Source: Flavobacterium flevense
Lineage (GTDB): Bacteria > Bacteroidota > Bacteroidia > Flavobacteriales > Flavobacteriaceae
Direction of reading: 5' to 3'
DNA length: 64,000 nucleotides
Assembly (NCBI RefSeq): GCF_900142775.1
Contig: NZ_FRCC01000002.1
Coordinates: 496,001 to 560,000, forward strand
In this document: in pieces, positions 45,200-54,401 of the stretch
How positions within the stretch are numbered: position 1 is the stretch's first letter
Layout: each line of letters begins with the position of its first letter
The notes under the pieces: model-generated
Seen by the model: the letters and a program-made list of their open reading frames with translations, nothing else
What the model was told of the DNA's origin: nothing
Database searches by the model: none
Made by a program: the position numbers and the translations under genes

Positions 45200-48100
45200 G
45201 TGAATTTTATAAAATTAAAAAAAGGAATAATCACAAAACAGGATTTAATTTTTATCTCCTGTTTTGTTTTGTTGTTTAGTTTCAAAAATAGTTTTGCTCA
45301 AAACAGCTTTCCAACAATTACAAAAGACAAAACCGGAAAAGTAATCCGAACACAGGACAAGGTGGGAAACCAAATTCCTGATTTCTCTTTTGCAGGTTAT
45401 CGTGCCGGTGAATATGCTATTCCGGATATTGCCGTTAAAGCATTTGTACCTCCTATTGCCGGCGATGCTACCGCTACCATTCAGGCTGCCATTGATTATG
45501 TGGCAACACTTAAAGCCGATAAAAATGGTTTTAGAGGCGTAGTGCTTTTAGATAAGGGGACTTATAACGTTTCCGGAGCTCTTTGGATCAAAGAAAACGG
45601 AATTGTTTTAAGAGGAAGCGGAACCGGAAACAACGGAACAACAATCTTGGCAACAGGAACCAGCCGTGGTGCAATTGTAAATATTTCCGGAACTAATAAT
45701 CAGGTTTTAAAAGAAAAATTTCAACTAGCAGCTGATTATACGCCACTTGGAAGTACCAGTATTTCTTTAAAAAATGCCAATACGATTAAAAAAGGGGATC
45801 ATATTTTAATTAGTACTCCTATTTCTCAAAAATGGATTGATAGTCTGGAGATGAAAGACTTTGGTGGAGAAACAGGTTGGATTGGCTGGAAAAAAGATGA
45901 TTTTGTCATTCGTGCTGATAGAGAAGTTACTCAGGTGCAAGGCAACACCATTACTATTGACGCTCCAATAACCAATGCTTTAAACGAAAAATTATCTTCA
46001 TCGGAAGTAGTGGTTTACAATTGGTCGGGTCGAATTAATAATGTAGGGGTAGAAAACATCACTTTAAAATCAGATTTTGATACTACAAACCCAAAAGACG
46101 AGCAACACAGATGGTACGGAATTTCGATTCAAAATACCGAAGATGCCTGGGTAAGACAAGTGAATTTCGAACAATTTGCCGGAGGTGCTGTTTCCATCTT
46201 AAAATCAGCTAAAAGAATTACGGTGGAAGATTGTATGTCTTTGAATCCTGTATCAGAAATTGCGGCTTTTAGAAGAAATACTTTTTATACCGAAGGACAA
46301 CAAACTTTGTTTCAACGTTGTTATTCGGAATACGGTTATAATGATTTTGTTGTTGGCGGTTACGCTACTGCGGGACCTAATGTGTTTTTGCAATGCCAGT
46401 CGTATTTGCCTTATAGCTTTAGTGGTTCTATTGGAAGTTGGGCTACAGGAATGTTATTTGATGTCGTTTTAATCGATGGAAACGCATTAAGTTTTAAAAA
46501 TTTGGGTCAGGACGGTCGCGGAATTGGCTGGAATGCAGCTAATAGCGTGATCTGGGAAACTTCGGCTTCAAAAATTGATAATTTTAGTCCGCCTACTGCT
46601 GATAATTGGGCTTTTGGAGTTTGGGCACAATGGGCAGGAAACGGACATTGGAATGAGGTAAACAGTCATATTAATCCCAGAAGTTTATATTATGCTTTGT
46701 TAGAACAACGCCTTGTAAAATTACCAGTGCCATCTCAGATTTTAGATCTGGGTTCTGAGCCTACTTCCAGCCCAACGATTGAACAGGCTAAATTTTTAAC
46801 AGCCGAATCCTATAAAAAGCAAACCACCTTAAAAGAATGGATTGAACAGGCTGCAACACGCAATCCAATTGCCATTGATTTTGCAAAAGCAAAACGAATT
46901 ACCGAAATCAAATCAGCACCTGAATCTATTGCAGATAAGACGGATAAAATCGAAATTAAAAACGGACTTCTAATTGGTAATAAAGGACTGTTAACAGGTG
47001 AAATTATTGATATTCCATGGTGGAGAGGCAGTTATCGTGAATCGGATATTGTAACCGCCAGACCTCACGTTACCCGTTTTGCACCGGGACATTATGGATT
47101 GGGTTATACCGATAATTTAGATGAAACGGTTCAGTTTTTAGTGGATAATAATAAGGCATCTTTAGATCATAATTACGGCTTGTGGTACGAACAAAGAATG
47201 GCCGATCACGAACGTATCCGCCGAATGGATGCCGATGTCTGGGCACCTTTTTACGAGCAACCTTTTGACAGAACCGGACAAGGAACGGCTTGGGATCATT
47301 TGAGTAAATATGATTTAACAAGATTCAATACATGGTATTGGGATCGTTTGAAAACCTTTGCTGATTTAGCGGCTCAACAAAATAAGATATTAATGAATGA
47401 ACAATATTTTCAGCATAATATTTTAGAAGCAGGAGCTCACTGGTCAAGCTCCCCTTGGCGTCCGGCTAATAATGTAAACCATACAGGACTTCCGGAACCA
47501 CCGCCTTATATAGGTGATAAAAGGATTTTTATTGCGGAACAGTTTTATGATATTAAAAATGAAAATATTAGAAAACTACATCAAGGTTTTATCGAAAAAA
47601 GCTTAGAAAATTTCGATAATAATGCCAATGTATTGCAACTGACAAGTGCCGAATATACCGGACCTTTATCGTTCATGCAATTTTGGATGGATGTAACAGC
47701 CAATTATAAAAAAGCGCATAAAAGTGAATCTAAAATCGCCTTAAGTGCTACTAAAGATGTTCAGGATGCCATTTTGAATGATGCTAAAAGAGCAGCAACA
47801 GTTGATGTAATCGACATTAGATACTGGTACTATAAAGAAGACGGAAGTTTATATGCCCCTCAGGGAGGCGTAAATTTAGCGCCAAGACAGCACGCCCGCC
47901 AAATGAAAGTGGGTAAGGAAACCGATGCTCAGGTGTACAGAGCGGTGCGGGAATACAGGGATAAATACAGCAATAAAGCGGTTATTTATTCCACACCGGG
48001 AGCTAATAGATTTGGCTGGCCGGTGTTGATGGCCGGTGGTTCTCTGGCTGCGATTCCTAAAATTGTAGTACCAGGCTTTCATGATGCATTGGCAAACATG

Positions 48101-48361
48101 AAAACAGTTTCCGCAGAAAATTACAACAGCTCTTTCTGGACACTTGAAGATAAGGGAGAAGCATATCTTTATTATTTCCAAAATGAAACTCAGGCAAAAC
48201 TGGATTTATCTGATTATAAAGGAACTTTTGAAGTCTATTGGATAAATGCCGAAAATGGAAACCAAATTGCAAAAGAAGTAATTCAGGGTAAATCAGTTGC
48301 CACGCTGAAGGCTCCTGATGGAAAAGAATCGAAAATTGTAGCATATATTAAAAAGAAATAA
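45200..48361 (+). CDS. Two-domain beta-helix and barrel protein (DUF4955/DUF6298-like), putative glycan-active enzyme
   Basis: 1053 residues starting with GTG at 45200. An in-frame TAA lies just upstream and no ATG precedes the signal peptide (LIFISCFVLLFSFKNSFAQN), so GTG is the only good start. Residues 36 to about 530 form a beta-helix of the pectate-lyase-3 type (AGDATATIQAAIDYVATLK, LDKGTYNVSGALWIKENGIVLRG). From about 620 the sequence looks like a TIM-barrel glycosidase, with Glu734 in LMNEQYFQHN and Glu818 in SAEYTGP as carboxylate candidates. The C-terminal 70 residues (FEVYWINAENGNQI) resemble the beta domain of the neighbouring GH140. The beta-helix plus barrel layout suggests two active sites. 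The gene is one base from the GH140 start. Confidence 0.65.
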   Translation: MNFIKLKKGIITKQDLIFISCFVLLFSFKNSFAQNSFPTITKDKTGKVIRTQDKVGNQIPDFSFAGYRAGEYAIPDIAVKAFVPPIAGDATATIQAAIDYVATLKADKNGFRGVVLLDKGTYNVSGALWIKENGIVLRGSGTGNNGTTILATGTSRGAIVNISGTNNQVLKEKFQLAADYTPLGSTSISLKNANTIKKGDHILISTPISQKWIDSLEMKDFGGETGWIGWKKDDFVIRADREVTQVQGNTITIDAPITNALNEKLSSSEVVVYNWSGRINNVGVENITLKSDFDTTNPKDEQHRWYGISIQNTEDAWVRQVNFEQFAGGAVSILKSAKRITVEDCMSLNPVSEIAAFRRNTFYTEGQQTLFQRCYSEYGYNDFVVGGYATAGPNVFLQCQSYLPYSFSGSIGSWATGMLFDVVLIDGNALSFKNLGQDGRGIGWNAANSVIWETSASKIDNFSPPTADNWAFGVWAQWAGNGHWNEVNSHINPRSLYYALLEQRLVKLPVPSQILDLGSEPTSSPTIEQAKFLTAESYKKQTTLKEWIEQAATRNPIAIDFAKAKRITEIKSAPESIADKTDKIEIKNGLLIGNKGLLTGEIIDIPWWRGSYRESDIVTARPHVTRFAPGHYGLGYTDNLDETVQFLVDNNKASLDHNYGLWYEQRMADHERIRRMDADVWAPFYEQPFDRTGQGTAWDHLSKYDLTRFNTWYWDRLKTFADLAAQQNKILMNEQYFQHNILEAGAHWSSSPWRPANNVNHTGLPEPPPYIGDKRIFIAEQFYDIKNENIRKLHQGFIEKSLENFDNNANVLQLTSAEYTGPLSFMQFWMDVTANYKKAHKSESKIALSATKDVQDAILNDAKRAATVDVIDIRYWYYKEDGSLYAPQGGVNLAPRQHARQMKVGKETDAQVYRAVREYRDKYSNKAVIYSTPGANRFGWPVLMAGGSLAAIPKIVVPGFHDALANMKTVSAENYNSSFWTLEDKGEAYLYYFQNETQAKLDLSDYKGTFEVYWINAENGNQIAKEVIQGKSVATLKAPDGKESKIVAYIKKK

Positions 48362-48362
48362 A

Positions 48363-49775
48363 ATGAAAGTAATGATCTCTAAGAAAATGGGTAAACTATT
48401 TGCAATTGCAGGATTAAGCTGTCTGGCTGTTTCCTGTAAAGTAAATAATGAAGAAACAAAGACTTTGGCAAAATTAGAAGTTGCCTCAAACAAGCATTAT
48501 TTTCAAACAGAAGACGGGAAACCCTTTTTCTGGTTAGGAGATACGGGCTGGCTGACTTTTGGGAAGTTAAGCCGTGAAGAAGTAAACCAGTATTTTGAAA
48601 ACCGAAAAGAAAAAGGTTACAATGTAATCCAGGTGATGGTATTGCATTCCTTAACTGTAAAAAATGTCTATGATGATATGGCATTAGTTAATGAAGATGT
48701 TTCTAAACCATTGACAACTCCGGGAAATGATTTTAAGAATCCGGAAGAATATGATTATTGGGATCATGTAGATTATGTATTAGATGTGGCTCAAAAAAAC
48801 GGCTTGTATGTTGCCATGGTACCGGTTTGGGGAACTAATGTGGCCAAAGGAGACAAAGTAAGCAAAGAGCAAGCGGAGAAATATGCCAAGTTTTTAGCCG
48901 ACAGATACAAAGGAAGAACCAATGTGATTTGGTTAAACGGAGGCGATACACATGGAGATGAATTTGTGGATATCTGGAATGCTATCGGGAGTACTTTAAA
49001 AACCAATAATCCGGATCAATTAGTGACTTTCCATCCTTTTGGACGTACTGATTCTTCGGAAAATTATCATAATGCAAGCTGGCTGGATTTTAATATGTTC
49101 CAGTCCGGACACAGAACCTATGCTCAGGATACTACGAAAGGTGCTTTTAAAGAAGACAATTATAAATATGTTAGTAGAGATTGGGATTTAAAACCAACTA
49201 AACCAACACTGGACGGTGAACCATCCTACGAAGGAATTCCTCACGGACTGCACGATACGTTACAACCTAAATGGAAAGATCATGATTTAAGAAGATATGC
49301 ATACTGGTCCGTTTTTGCAGGTGGTGCAGGTTTTACTTATGGAAATAATGCCGTAATGCAAATGTACCATAAAGGTGAAAAGAAAGGTGCCTACGGAAAT
49401 AAAGAAATCTGGAGTGATGCATTAAATGCTCCCGGTGCAGGACAAATGCAATATTTGAAAGACTTAGTTTTAAAAAACAATTATTTTGACCGTGTTCCGG
49501 ATGAATCTATTGTTGCTAATCAGGGTGAAAAATACGATTATCTGGCAGCAACCAGAGGAACTGATTATGCTTTAATTTATACTTATAATGGCAGAACAAT
49601 GTCTTTGAATATGGGAAAAATTAAAAGTGATAAAGTAGATGCTTCCTGGTTTAATCCTAAAAACGGGGAAGAAAAATCTCTTGGTGAATTTAAAAATGAA
49701 GGGGTTTTAGAATTTAATCCTCCGGGAGAACAAGCTGATGGGAATGACTGGGTTTTAGTTTTAAAGTCAAAGTAG
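48363..49775 (+). CDS. GH140-type apiosidase (DUF4038)
   Basis: 470 residues, with a lipoprotein signal ending LSCLAVSC. The TIM-barrel domain opens with the DUF4038 signature (HYFQTEDGKPFFWLGDTGWL) and has the catalytic acids Asp195 in WLNGGDTHGD and Glu286 in TLDGEPSYEGIPHG, spaced much as in BT1012. A C-terminal beta domain follows (WFNPKNGEE). GH140 cleaves the apiose-galacturonic acid link that joins side chains A and B to the RG-II backbone, so it is a diagnostic RG-II enzyme. It begins one base after the stop of the preceding gene. Confidence 0.92.
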   Translation: MKVMISKKMGKLFAIAGLSCLAVSCKVNNEETKTLAKLEVASNKHYFQTEDGKPFFWLGDTGWLTFGKLSREEVNQYFENRKEKGYNVIQVMVLHSLTVKNVYDDMALVNEDVSKPLTTPGNDFKNPEEYDYWDHVDYVLDVAQKNGLYVAMVPVWGTNVAKGDKVSKEQAEKYAKFLADRYKGRTNVIWLNGGDTHGDEFVDIWNAIGSTLKTNNPDQLVTFHPFGRTDSSENYHNASWLDFNMFQSGHRTYAQDTTKGAFKEDNYKYVSRDWDLKPTKPTLDGEPSYEGIPHGLHDTLQPKWKDHDLRRYAYWSVFAGGAGFTYGNNAVMQMYHKGEKKGAYGNKEIWSDALNAPGAGQMQYLKDLVLKNNYFDRVPDESIVANQGEKYDYLAATRGTDYALIYTYNGRTMSLNMGKIKSDKVDASWFNPKNGEEKSLGEFKNEGVLEFNPPGEQADGNDWVLVLKSK

Positions 49776-49805
49776 CCACAATCAAAAATCTGCGCAATCT
49801 GCGTG
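49775..49805. repeat. Dispersed repeat, GCCACA..CTGCGTGC
   Basis: The sequence GCCACAATCAAAAATCTGC, then GCAATCTGCGTGC. Its first base is the G of the TAG stop of the apiosidase gene, and it ends 15 bases before the GH28 ATG. It is related to 18343-18406. Confidence 0.5.
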
Positions 49806-49820
49806 CAAAAAACACACATT

Positions 49821-51395
49821 ATGAAAATTAAAAATATCATATTACTGCTTTGTTTTATAACAGGATTCAATACTGCTTTCGCAAATGAAGGTTGGATTAA
49901 CATTCTCAACGAAGGCGGAAACAATAAAGGAATTCTTTGTACACCAGCCATTCAAAAAGCGATTGAGAAAGCTTCTAAAAATGGTGGTGGAACTATTTTC
50001 TTTCCGGCTGGAAATTATTTAACGGGACCCATTACATTAAAAAGCAACATCACGATTTATCTGGATGCCGGTTCTGTATTGAAATTTTCAGAGAATTTTG
50101 ATGATTATCTTCCGTATGTAGAAATGCGTTACGAAGGAATCATGATGAAAACTTTTTCACCTTTATTGTACGCTAAAGATGCCGAAAATATTAGTATTAA
50201 AGGAAGAGGTGTAATCGACGGACAAGGTAAAGCATGGTGGAATGAAGTGTACCGAATAGAATCTGCCAAAGGCCCGATTCCGGAAACCAAATACCAAAAA
50301 ATGTGGACGGAGCAAAACAAAGGAATTGTGTATTCGCCTTATTATCAAAGAACTATTGACAAAAAATTTTTCCGACCTGCTTTTTTTCAGGCACAAAATT
50401 GCAAGAATATTTTAATCGAAGGAGTGACTTTTCAAAACTCTCCTTTCTGGACGATAAATCCGGTTTTTTGTGAGAATATAAACATTACGGGAATCACCAT
50501 TTTTAACCCGCATTCGCCTAATACAGATGGAATTAATCCTTCTTCCTGTAAAAATGTGCACATTTCTAATTGCCATATTAGCGTAGGTGACGATTGTATC
50601 ACCATAAAATCAGGTCGTGACGAAGATGGTCGTAAATATGGTATACCTACAGAGAATGTAACCATTACTAATTGCACTATGCTAAGCGGTCACGGAGGTG
50701 TTGTTATTGGAAGCGAAATGTCGGGTGGAATCAAAAAAATCACAATTTCTAACTGTGTTTTTGACGGAACCGACAGAGGAATCCGAATCAAATCGGCACG
50801 TGGTCGTGGCGGTGTGGTAGAGGATATTCGAGTAGATAATGTTGTGATGAAAAACATCAAAGAAGAAGCTTTTATGATGAATCTTTTTTATGATAAAAAT
50901 ACTGTTGAAGAACCGGTTTCGGAGCGAACACCCATTTTTAGAAACATTCATATTAGCAATGTTACCGGAACGAATGTTAATAAAGCAGGAACTGTTTTAG
51001 GAATTTCTGAAATGCCGGTGCAGAATATTTCTTTTTCGAATATCAATATTCAGGCTACAGAAGGATTTACATTAAATACAACAGATAATGTTGAATTTCA
51101 TGATGCTAAAATCACAACCACTTTAGGATCTTCTTTCAAAATTGAAAATTCGAATAATCTGATTTTAGACAATGTTGCTTCCATGAAACCGATAGCAAAC
51201 ACCGCATTAATTAAATTGACAGATGTTTCAAACATGATGATTTCTAATAATTTTCCAATGTTTGCTACAGATGTTTTTATCGAAGCAAATGGTGCGAAAA
51301 CTAAAGGAATCTTCCTGAAAAACAATGTTTTTAATAATGTGAAAAAAGTAATAAATAAAGGAGCTGCTTTGAACGCGGGGGCTGTTGTTGAGTAA
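49821..51395 (+). CDS. GH28 polygalacturonase-type enzyme
   Basis: 524 residues from the ATG at 49821; a GTG at 49803 lies in a repeat. Signal peptide ends NTAFANE. The beta-helix carries all GH28 signatures: NTDG with Asp236, GDDC with Asp257-Asp258, GHGG with His291, and RIK at 322-324. The family hydrolyses alpha-1,4-galacturonic acid links, here probably the homogalacturonan or RG-II backbone after side chains are removed. C-terminal residues after about 400 continue the helix. Context: GH140 before, GH43 after. Confidence 0.93.
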   Translation: MKIKNIILLLCFITGFNTAFANEGWINILNEGGNNKGILCTPAIQKAIEKASKNGGGTIFFPAGNYLTGPITLKSNITIYLDAGSVLKFSENFDDYLPYVEMRYEGIMMKTFSPLLYAKDAENISIKGRGVIDGQGKAWWNEVYRIESAKGPIPETKYQKMWTEQNKGIVYSPYYQRTIDKKFFRPAFFQAQNCKNILIEGVTFQNSPFWTINPVFCENINITGITIFNPHSPNTDGINPSSCKNVHISNCHISVGDDCITIKSGRDEDGRKYGIPTENVTITNCTMLSGHGGVVIGSEMSGGIKKITISNCVFDGTDRGIRIKSARGRGGVVEDIRVDNVVMKNIKEEAFMMNLFYDKNTVEEPVSERTPIFRNIHISNVTGTNVNKAGTVLGISEMPVQNISFSNINIQATEGFTLNTTDNVEFHDAKITTTLGSSFKIENSNNLILDNVASMKPIANTALIKLTDVSNMMISNNFPMFATDVFIEANGAKTKGIFLKNNVFNNVKKVINKGAALNAGAVVE

Positions 51396-51415
51396 AACAA
51401 TTATATGATAGTTGT

Positions 51416-51483
51416 GTCATTCCGACGAAGGAGGAATCACATATCGTAACTACTTAATGAGATTCCTCCTTCGTCGGAATGAC
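51416..51483. repeat. 23-bp perfect inverted repeat, GTCATTCCGACGAAGG family
   Basis: Arms at 51416-51438 and 51461-51483 are exact reverse complements (core TTCCGACGAAGGAGG). The right arm is identical to that at 21751-21773. A dispersed Flavobacterium-type repeat. Confidence 0.75.
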
Positions 51484-51555
51484 AAACGGATAGTTTCGGA
51501 GAATAAATGCAAGCTTTTTGTAGTCATTTCAAATATATTAATATAGAAATTAGTA

Positions 51556-52473
51556 ATGAAAAAAATAGTACTTATACTAATAGTCAGCTTTTCTGTTTTG
51601 AGTTGTTCCAATTCAAAACAAGCTTATCTCTTCACTTCCTTTAGAGAACCGGCTACTGATGGATTATACCTGGCTTCGAGTGAGGATGGATATCACTGGA
51701 AAGATTTGGGTGGTCCTTACTTAAAACCGGAAGCCGGGAAAAGCAAAATCATGCGTGATCCTTCTATCGTTAAAGGTAAAGATAATGTGTATCACATGGT
51801 CTGGACAACGGATTGGAAAGGTGGCGATGGCTTTGGTTATGCCAGTTCTAAAGATTTGCTGCATTGGTCAGAACAGCAGTATATTCATGTAATGAAGAAG
51901 GAACCCGAAGTGGTAAATGTTTGGGCTCCCGAAATTTTTTATGATGATGAACAGGATCGCTACATCATTATTTGGGCTTCTACCATTCCGTTTCGCTACG
52001 CAAAAGGACAGGAAGAAGAAAAAAATAACCATCGCATGTATTATGTAACCACTAAGGATTTCAAAACTTTTTCGGATACCAAATTGTTTTTTGAACCCGG
52101 TTTTTCTGTAATTGATTGTGTAATTGTAAAAAGAGCTAAAAACGATTATGTGTTGGTTTTAAAAGATAACACCAGACCCATGAGAAATTTAAAAGTGGCT
52201 TTTGGAAAAACACCATTAGGACCATTCGAAAATATTTCTGAACCTTATACTGCATATCTTTCTGAAGGTCCTACGGTTTTGAAAAAAGGCAATGATTGGT
52301 TGATTTATTACGATAATTATGGTGCTAAAAATTACAAAGTAGCTAAGACGGCTGATTTTAAAAATTTTGAAGATGCATCTTCTCAAATTAAACTTCCGGA
52401 AGGTCATAAACACGGAACGATTACTACTATTTCAAAGAAAACTTTGAAGAATCTAATTGAAAATAAAAAATAA
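51556..52473 (+). CDS. GH43-type glycosidase lipoprotein
   Basis: 305 residues. The lipoprotein signal ends FSVLSC. It is a five-bladed beta-propeller with GH43-type residues: Asp68 in MRDPSIV, Glu126 in VWAPEIF, and Glu237 in LSEGPTV as likely acid. An N-terminal TSFREPATDG segment could supply the base. GH43 enzymes usually act on arabinose, xylose or galactose links. It overlaps the next gene by one base (TAATG), so translation is coupled to the GH143-like gene. Exact subfamily unknown. Confidence 0.82.
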   Translation: MKKIVLILIVSFSVLSCSNSKQAYLFTSFREPATDGLYLASSEDGYHWKDLGGPYLKPEAGKSKIMRDPSIVKGKDNVYHMVWTTDWKGGDGFGYASSKDLLHWSEQQYIHVMKKEPEVVNVWAPEIFYDDEQDRYIIIWASTIPFRYAKGQEEEKNNHRMYYVTTKDFKTFSDTKLFFEPGFSVIDCVIVKRAKNDYVLVLKDNTRPMRNLKVAFGKTPLGPFENISEPYTAYLSEGPTVLKKGNDWLIYYDNYGAKNYKVAKTADFKNFEDASSQIKLPEGHKHGTITTISKKTLKNLIENKK

Positions 52474-54338
52474 TGAAAAACATTCTAAACATAAAAAACA
52501 ATTTTTTAATAACAGCGCTTACAATTGCAAGTTGTACTGTGGCTGTTGCACAAAATGATACCGTGAGATATGTTGGGAAAACATTGTCTAATATCGATTA
52601 CCACCACGGACAATTAAGTCCGGCTGTTGGGGTTCATGCCACGCAAATTATGCGAGCCAGCAGGGAACATCCTGAAAAATCAGACGGATATGGCTGGACA
52701 TACAATCATCAGCCTACCATGGCGTATTGGAATAATACTTTTTTTCTGGAATATTTAAGTGGTCGCTCAGGAGAACATATTCCGCCAAGTCAAACTTTAT
52801 TAGTGACTTCTAAAGACGGAGAAAACTGGGGAATGCCAAAGGTGATTTTTCCTGTTTACCGCATTCCTGATGGGTGGAAAAAAGAAGGTGTAGATGGCGT
52901 AGCTAAAAATCTGGATGCTATTATGCACCAGCGAATGGGATTTTATACGTCAAAAGATAAAAAACTATATGCATTAGCTTATTACGGAATTGCAATGGAC
53001 GAAAAAGACGATCCTAATGACGGAAAAGGAGTTGGTCGTGTGATTCGTGAGATTCATAAAGACGGAAGTTTTGGACCTATCTATTTCATTCGATACAATA
53101 AATCCTGGGATGAGTCTAAATCAGCATTTCCATTTTATACAAAATCAAAGGACAGAGCTTTAAAGAAAGCCTGTGAAGAAATCCTTTCGCAACCCTTAAT
53201 CATGCAGCAATGGGTGGAAGAAGCAGACAGAGATGATGTATTAATCCCGTTACAAAAGCCCTACAAAGCCTTTAGTTATTACCATTTAGCAAACGGAAAT
53301 GTGGTAGGTTTATGGAAACACGCCTTAACCAGCATTAGTAAAGACGGCGGTAAAAACTGGGAATACATGCCATTGCGTGCTCCGGGTTTTGTCAATAGTA
53401 ATGCTAAAATCTGGGGACAAAAAACGTCTGATAATCGGTATGCTACGGTTTATAATCCATCAGAATACCGATGGCCATTAGCCATTTCCACATCTGATGA
53501 CGGTTTAAATTACACCGATTTATTATTGGTTCACGGCGAAATCAGCCCAATGCGCTATGGAGGGAATTATAAATCCTATGGTCCGCAATACGTTAGAGGA
53601 ATTACTGAAAATAATGGAACTCCTCCTGATGGAAAACTGTGGGTTTCTTATAGTGTAAATAAGGAAGATATTTGGGTGGCTTCGATTCCGGTTCCGGTGC
53701 CTTCTGTTGTGAAAGAAAATGCGAATGACATTTTTAATACTTTGCCTGATGGTCAGGAATTAAAACTGTGGAATACGTATAATCTTTCCTGGGCTTCCGC
53801 CAAAATAGAAAAGAAAGCCGATGGTGTAAAATGGTTAACTTTACGTGATCGTGATTTATTTGACTATTCCCGTGCGGAACGTGTAATTCCTTTTGCTGAA
53901 AAAATGGAAGCTACTTTTACCGTAAAACCGGAACAAAATAATCATGGTTTATTGCAAATTGAATTCCAAAACAAACAAGGATTACCATCTATCCGACTGG
54001 TATTTGATTCGGAAGGGGTTTTAAAAGTAAAAAATGGTGCCCGTTTTAGTGGAATCACCCAATACGAAGCCGGAAAGGAATATACCATCACCGTAAAACT
54101 GGATGCTGCTTCTCGTTCCTATACTGTAAAAGTGAATGAAAAAGAATCAGGTACAAAGATATTCTATGCACCAACCGATGGTATTTCAAGAATTATGTTC
54201 AGAACCGGCGAGCAACGTTATACTCCTAATCCGGATACAGCACCGGATATTGAAGATTATGTTGATTTACCAAATACAGGTTTAGAAATTCCGGAAGCGG
54301 TATTTAATATCAAATCATTAGTTACGGAAAAATTATAA
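52473..54338 (+). CDS. GH143-like glycosidase (DHA hydrolase type), stand-alone
   Basis: 621 residues with a signal peptide (ending VAVAQND). The N-terminal part (about 30-420) is a sialidase-like propeller opening DTVRYVGKTLSNIDYHHGQL, with GWTYNHQPTMAYWNNTFFL and HQRMGFYTSKDKKLYALAYYG. This resembles, from memory, the N-terminal GH143 domain of BT1020, which removes DHA (3-deoxy-D-lyxo-heptulosaric acid) from RG-II. The C-terminal 200 residues form a concanavalin-like beta-sandwich. In BT1020 a GH142 follows in the same protein; here a GH142-like gene lies separately at 61192. Start ATG overlaps the stop of the GH43 gene. Confidence 0.7.
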   Translation: MKNILNIKNNFLITALTIASCTVAVAQNDTVRYVGKTLSNIDYHHGQLSPAVGVHATQIMRASREHPEKSDGYGWTYNHQPTMAYWNNTFFLEYLSGRSGEHIPPSQTLLVTSKDGENWGMPKVIFPVYRIPDGWKKEGVDGVAKNLDAIMHQRMGFYTSKDKKLYALAYYGIAMDEKDDPNDGKGVGRVIREIHKDGSFGPIYFIRYNKSWDESKSAFPFYTKSKDRALKKACEEILSQPLIMQQWVEEADRDDVLIPLQKPYKAFSYYHLANGNVVGLWKHALTSISKDGGKNWEYMPLRAPGFVNSNAKIWGQKTSDNRYATVYNPSEYRWPLAISTSDDGLNYTDLLLVHGEISPMRYGGNYKSYGPQYVRGITENNGTPPDGKLWVSYSVNKEDIWVASIPVPVPSVVKENANDIFNTLPDGQELKLWNTYNLSWASAKIEKKADGVKWLTLRDRDLFDYSRAERVIPFAEKMEATFTVKPEQNNHGLLQIEFQNKQGLPSIRLVFDSEGVLKVKNGARFSGITQYEAGKEYTITVKLDAASRSYTVKVNEKESGTKIFYAPTDGISRIMFRTGEQRYTPNPDTAPDIEDYVDLPNTGLEIPEAVFNIKSLVTEKL

Positions 54339-54346
54339 AAAAAACA

Positions 54347-54388
54347 GCCACGAATTCACCAATTAATAATAATTCGTGAATTCGTGGC
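54347..54388. repeat. Inverted repeat, GCCACGAATTCAC family
   Basis: 19-bp arms at 54347-54365 and 54370-54388 with one mismatch (TAATTCGTGAATTCGTGGC right arm). The right arm is identical to 32112-32130. It ends 13 bases before the GH78 ATG. Confidence 0.75.
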
Positions 54389-54401
54389 AAAAAAACAGAA
54401 C

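Noticed and set aside
47070..48493. Several minus-strand open frames opposite the 45200 and 48363 genes
   Set aside because: They show no domain pattern or signal and lie wholly opposite well-supported coding regions; they are shadows of plus-strand codon use.
54384..54401. GTG start giving an MAKK-type N-terminus before the GH78 signal peptide
   Set aside because: The codons derive from an inverted repeat that also occurs at 32112-32130; the following ATG starts a proper signal peptide.
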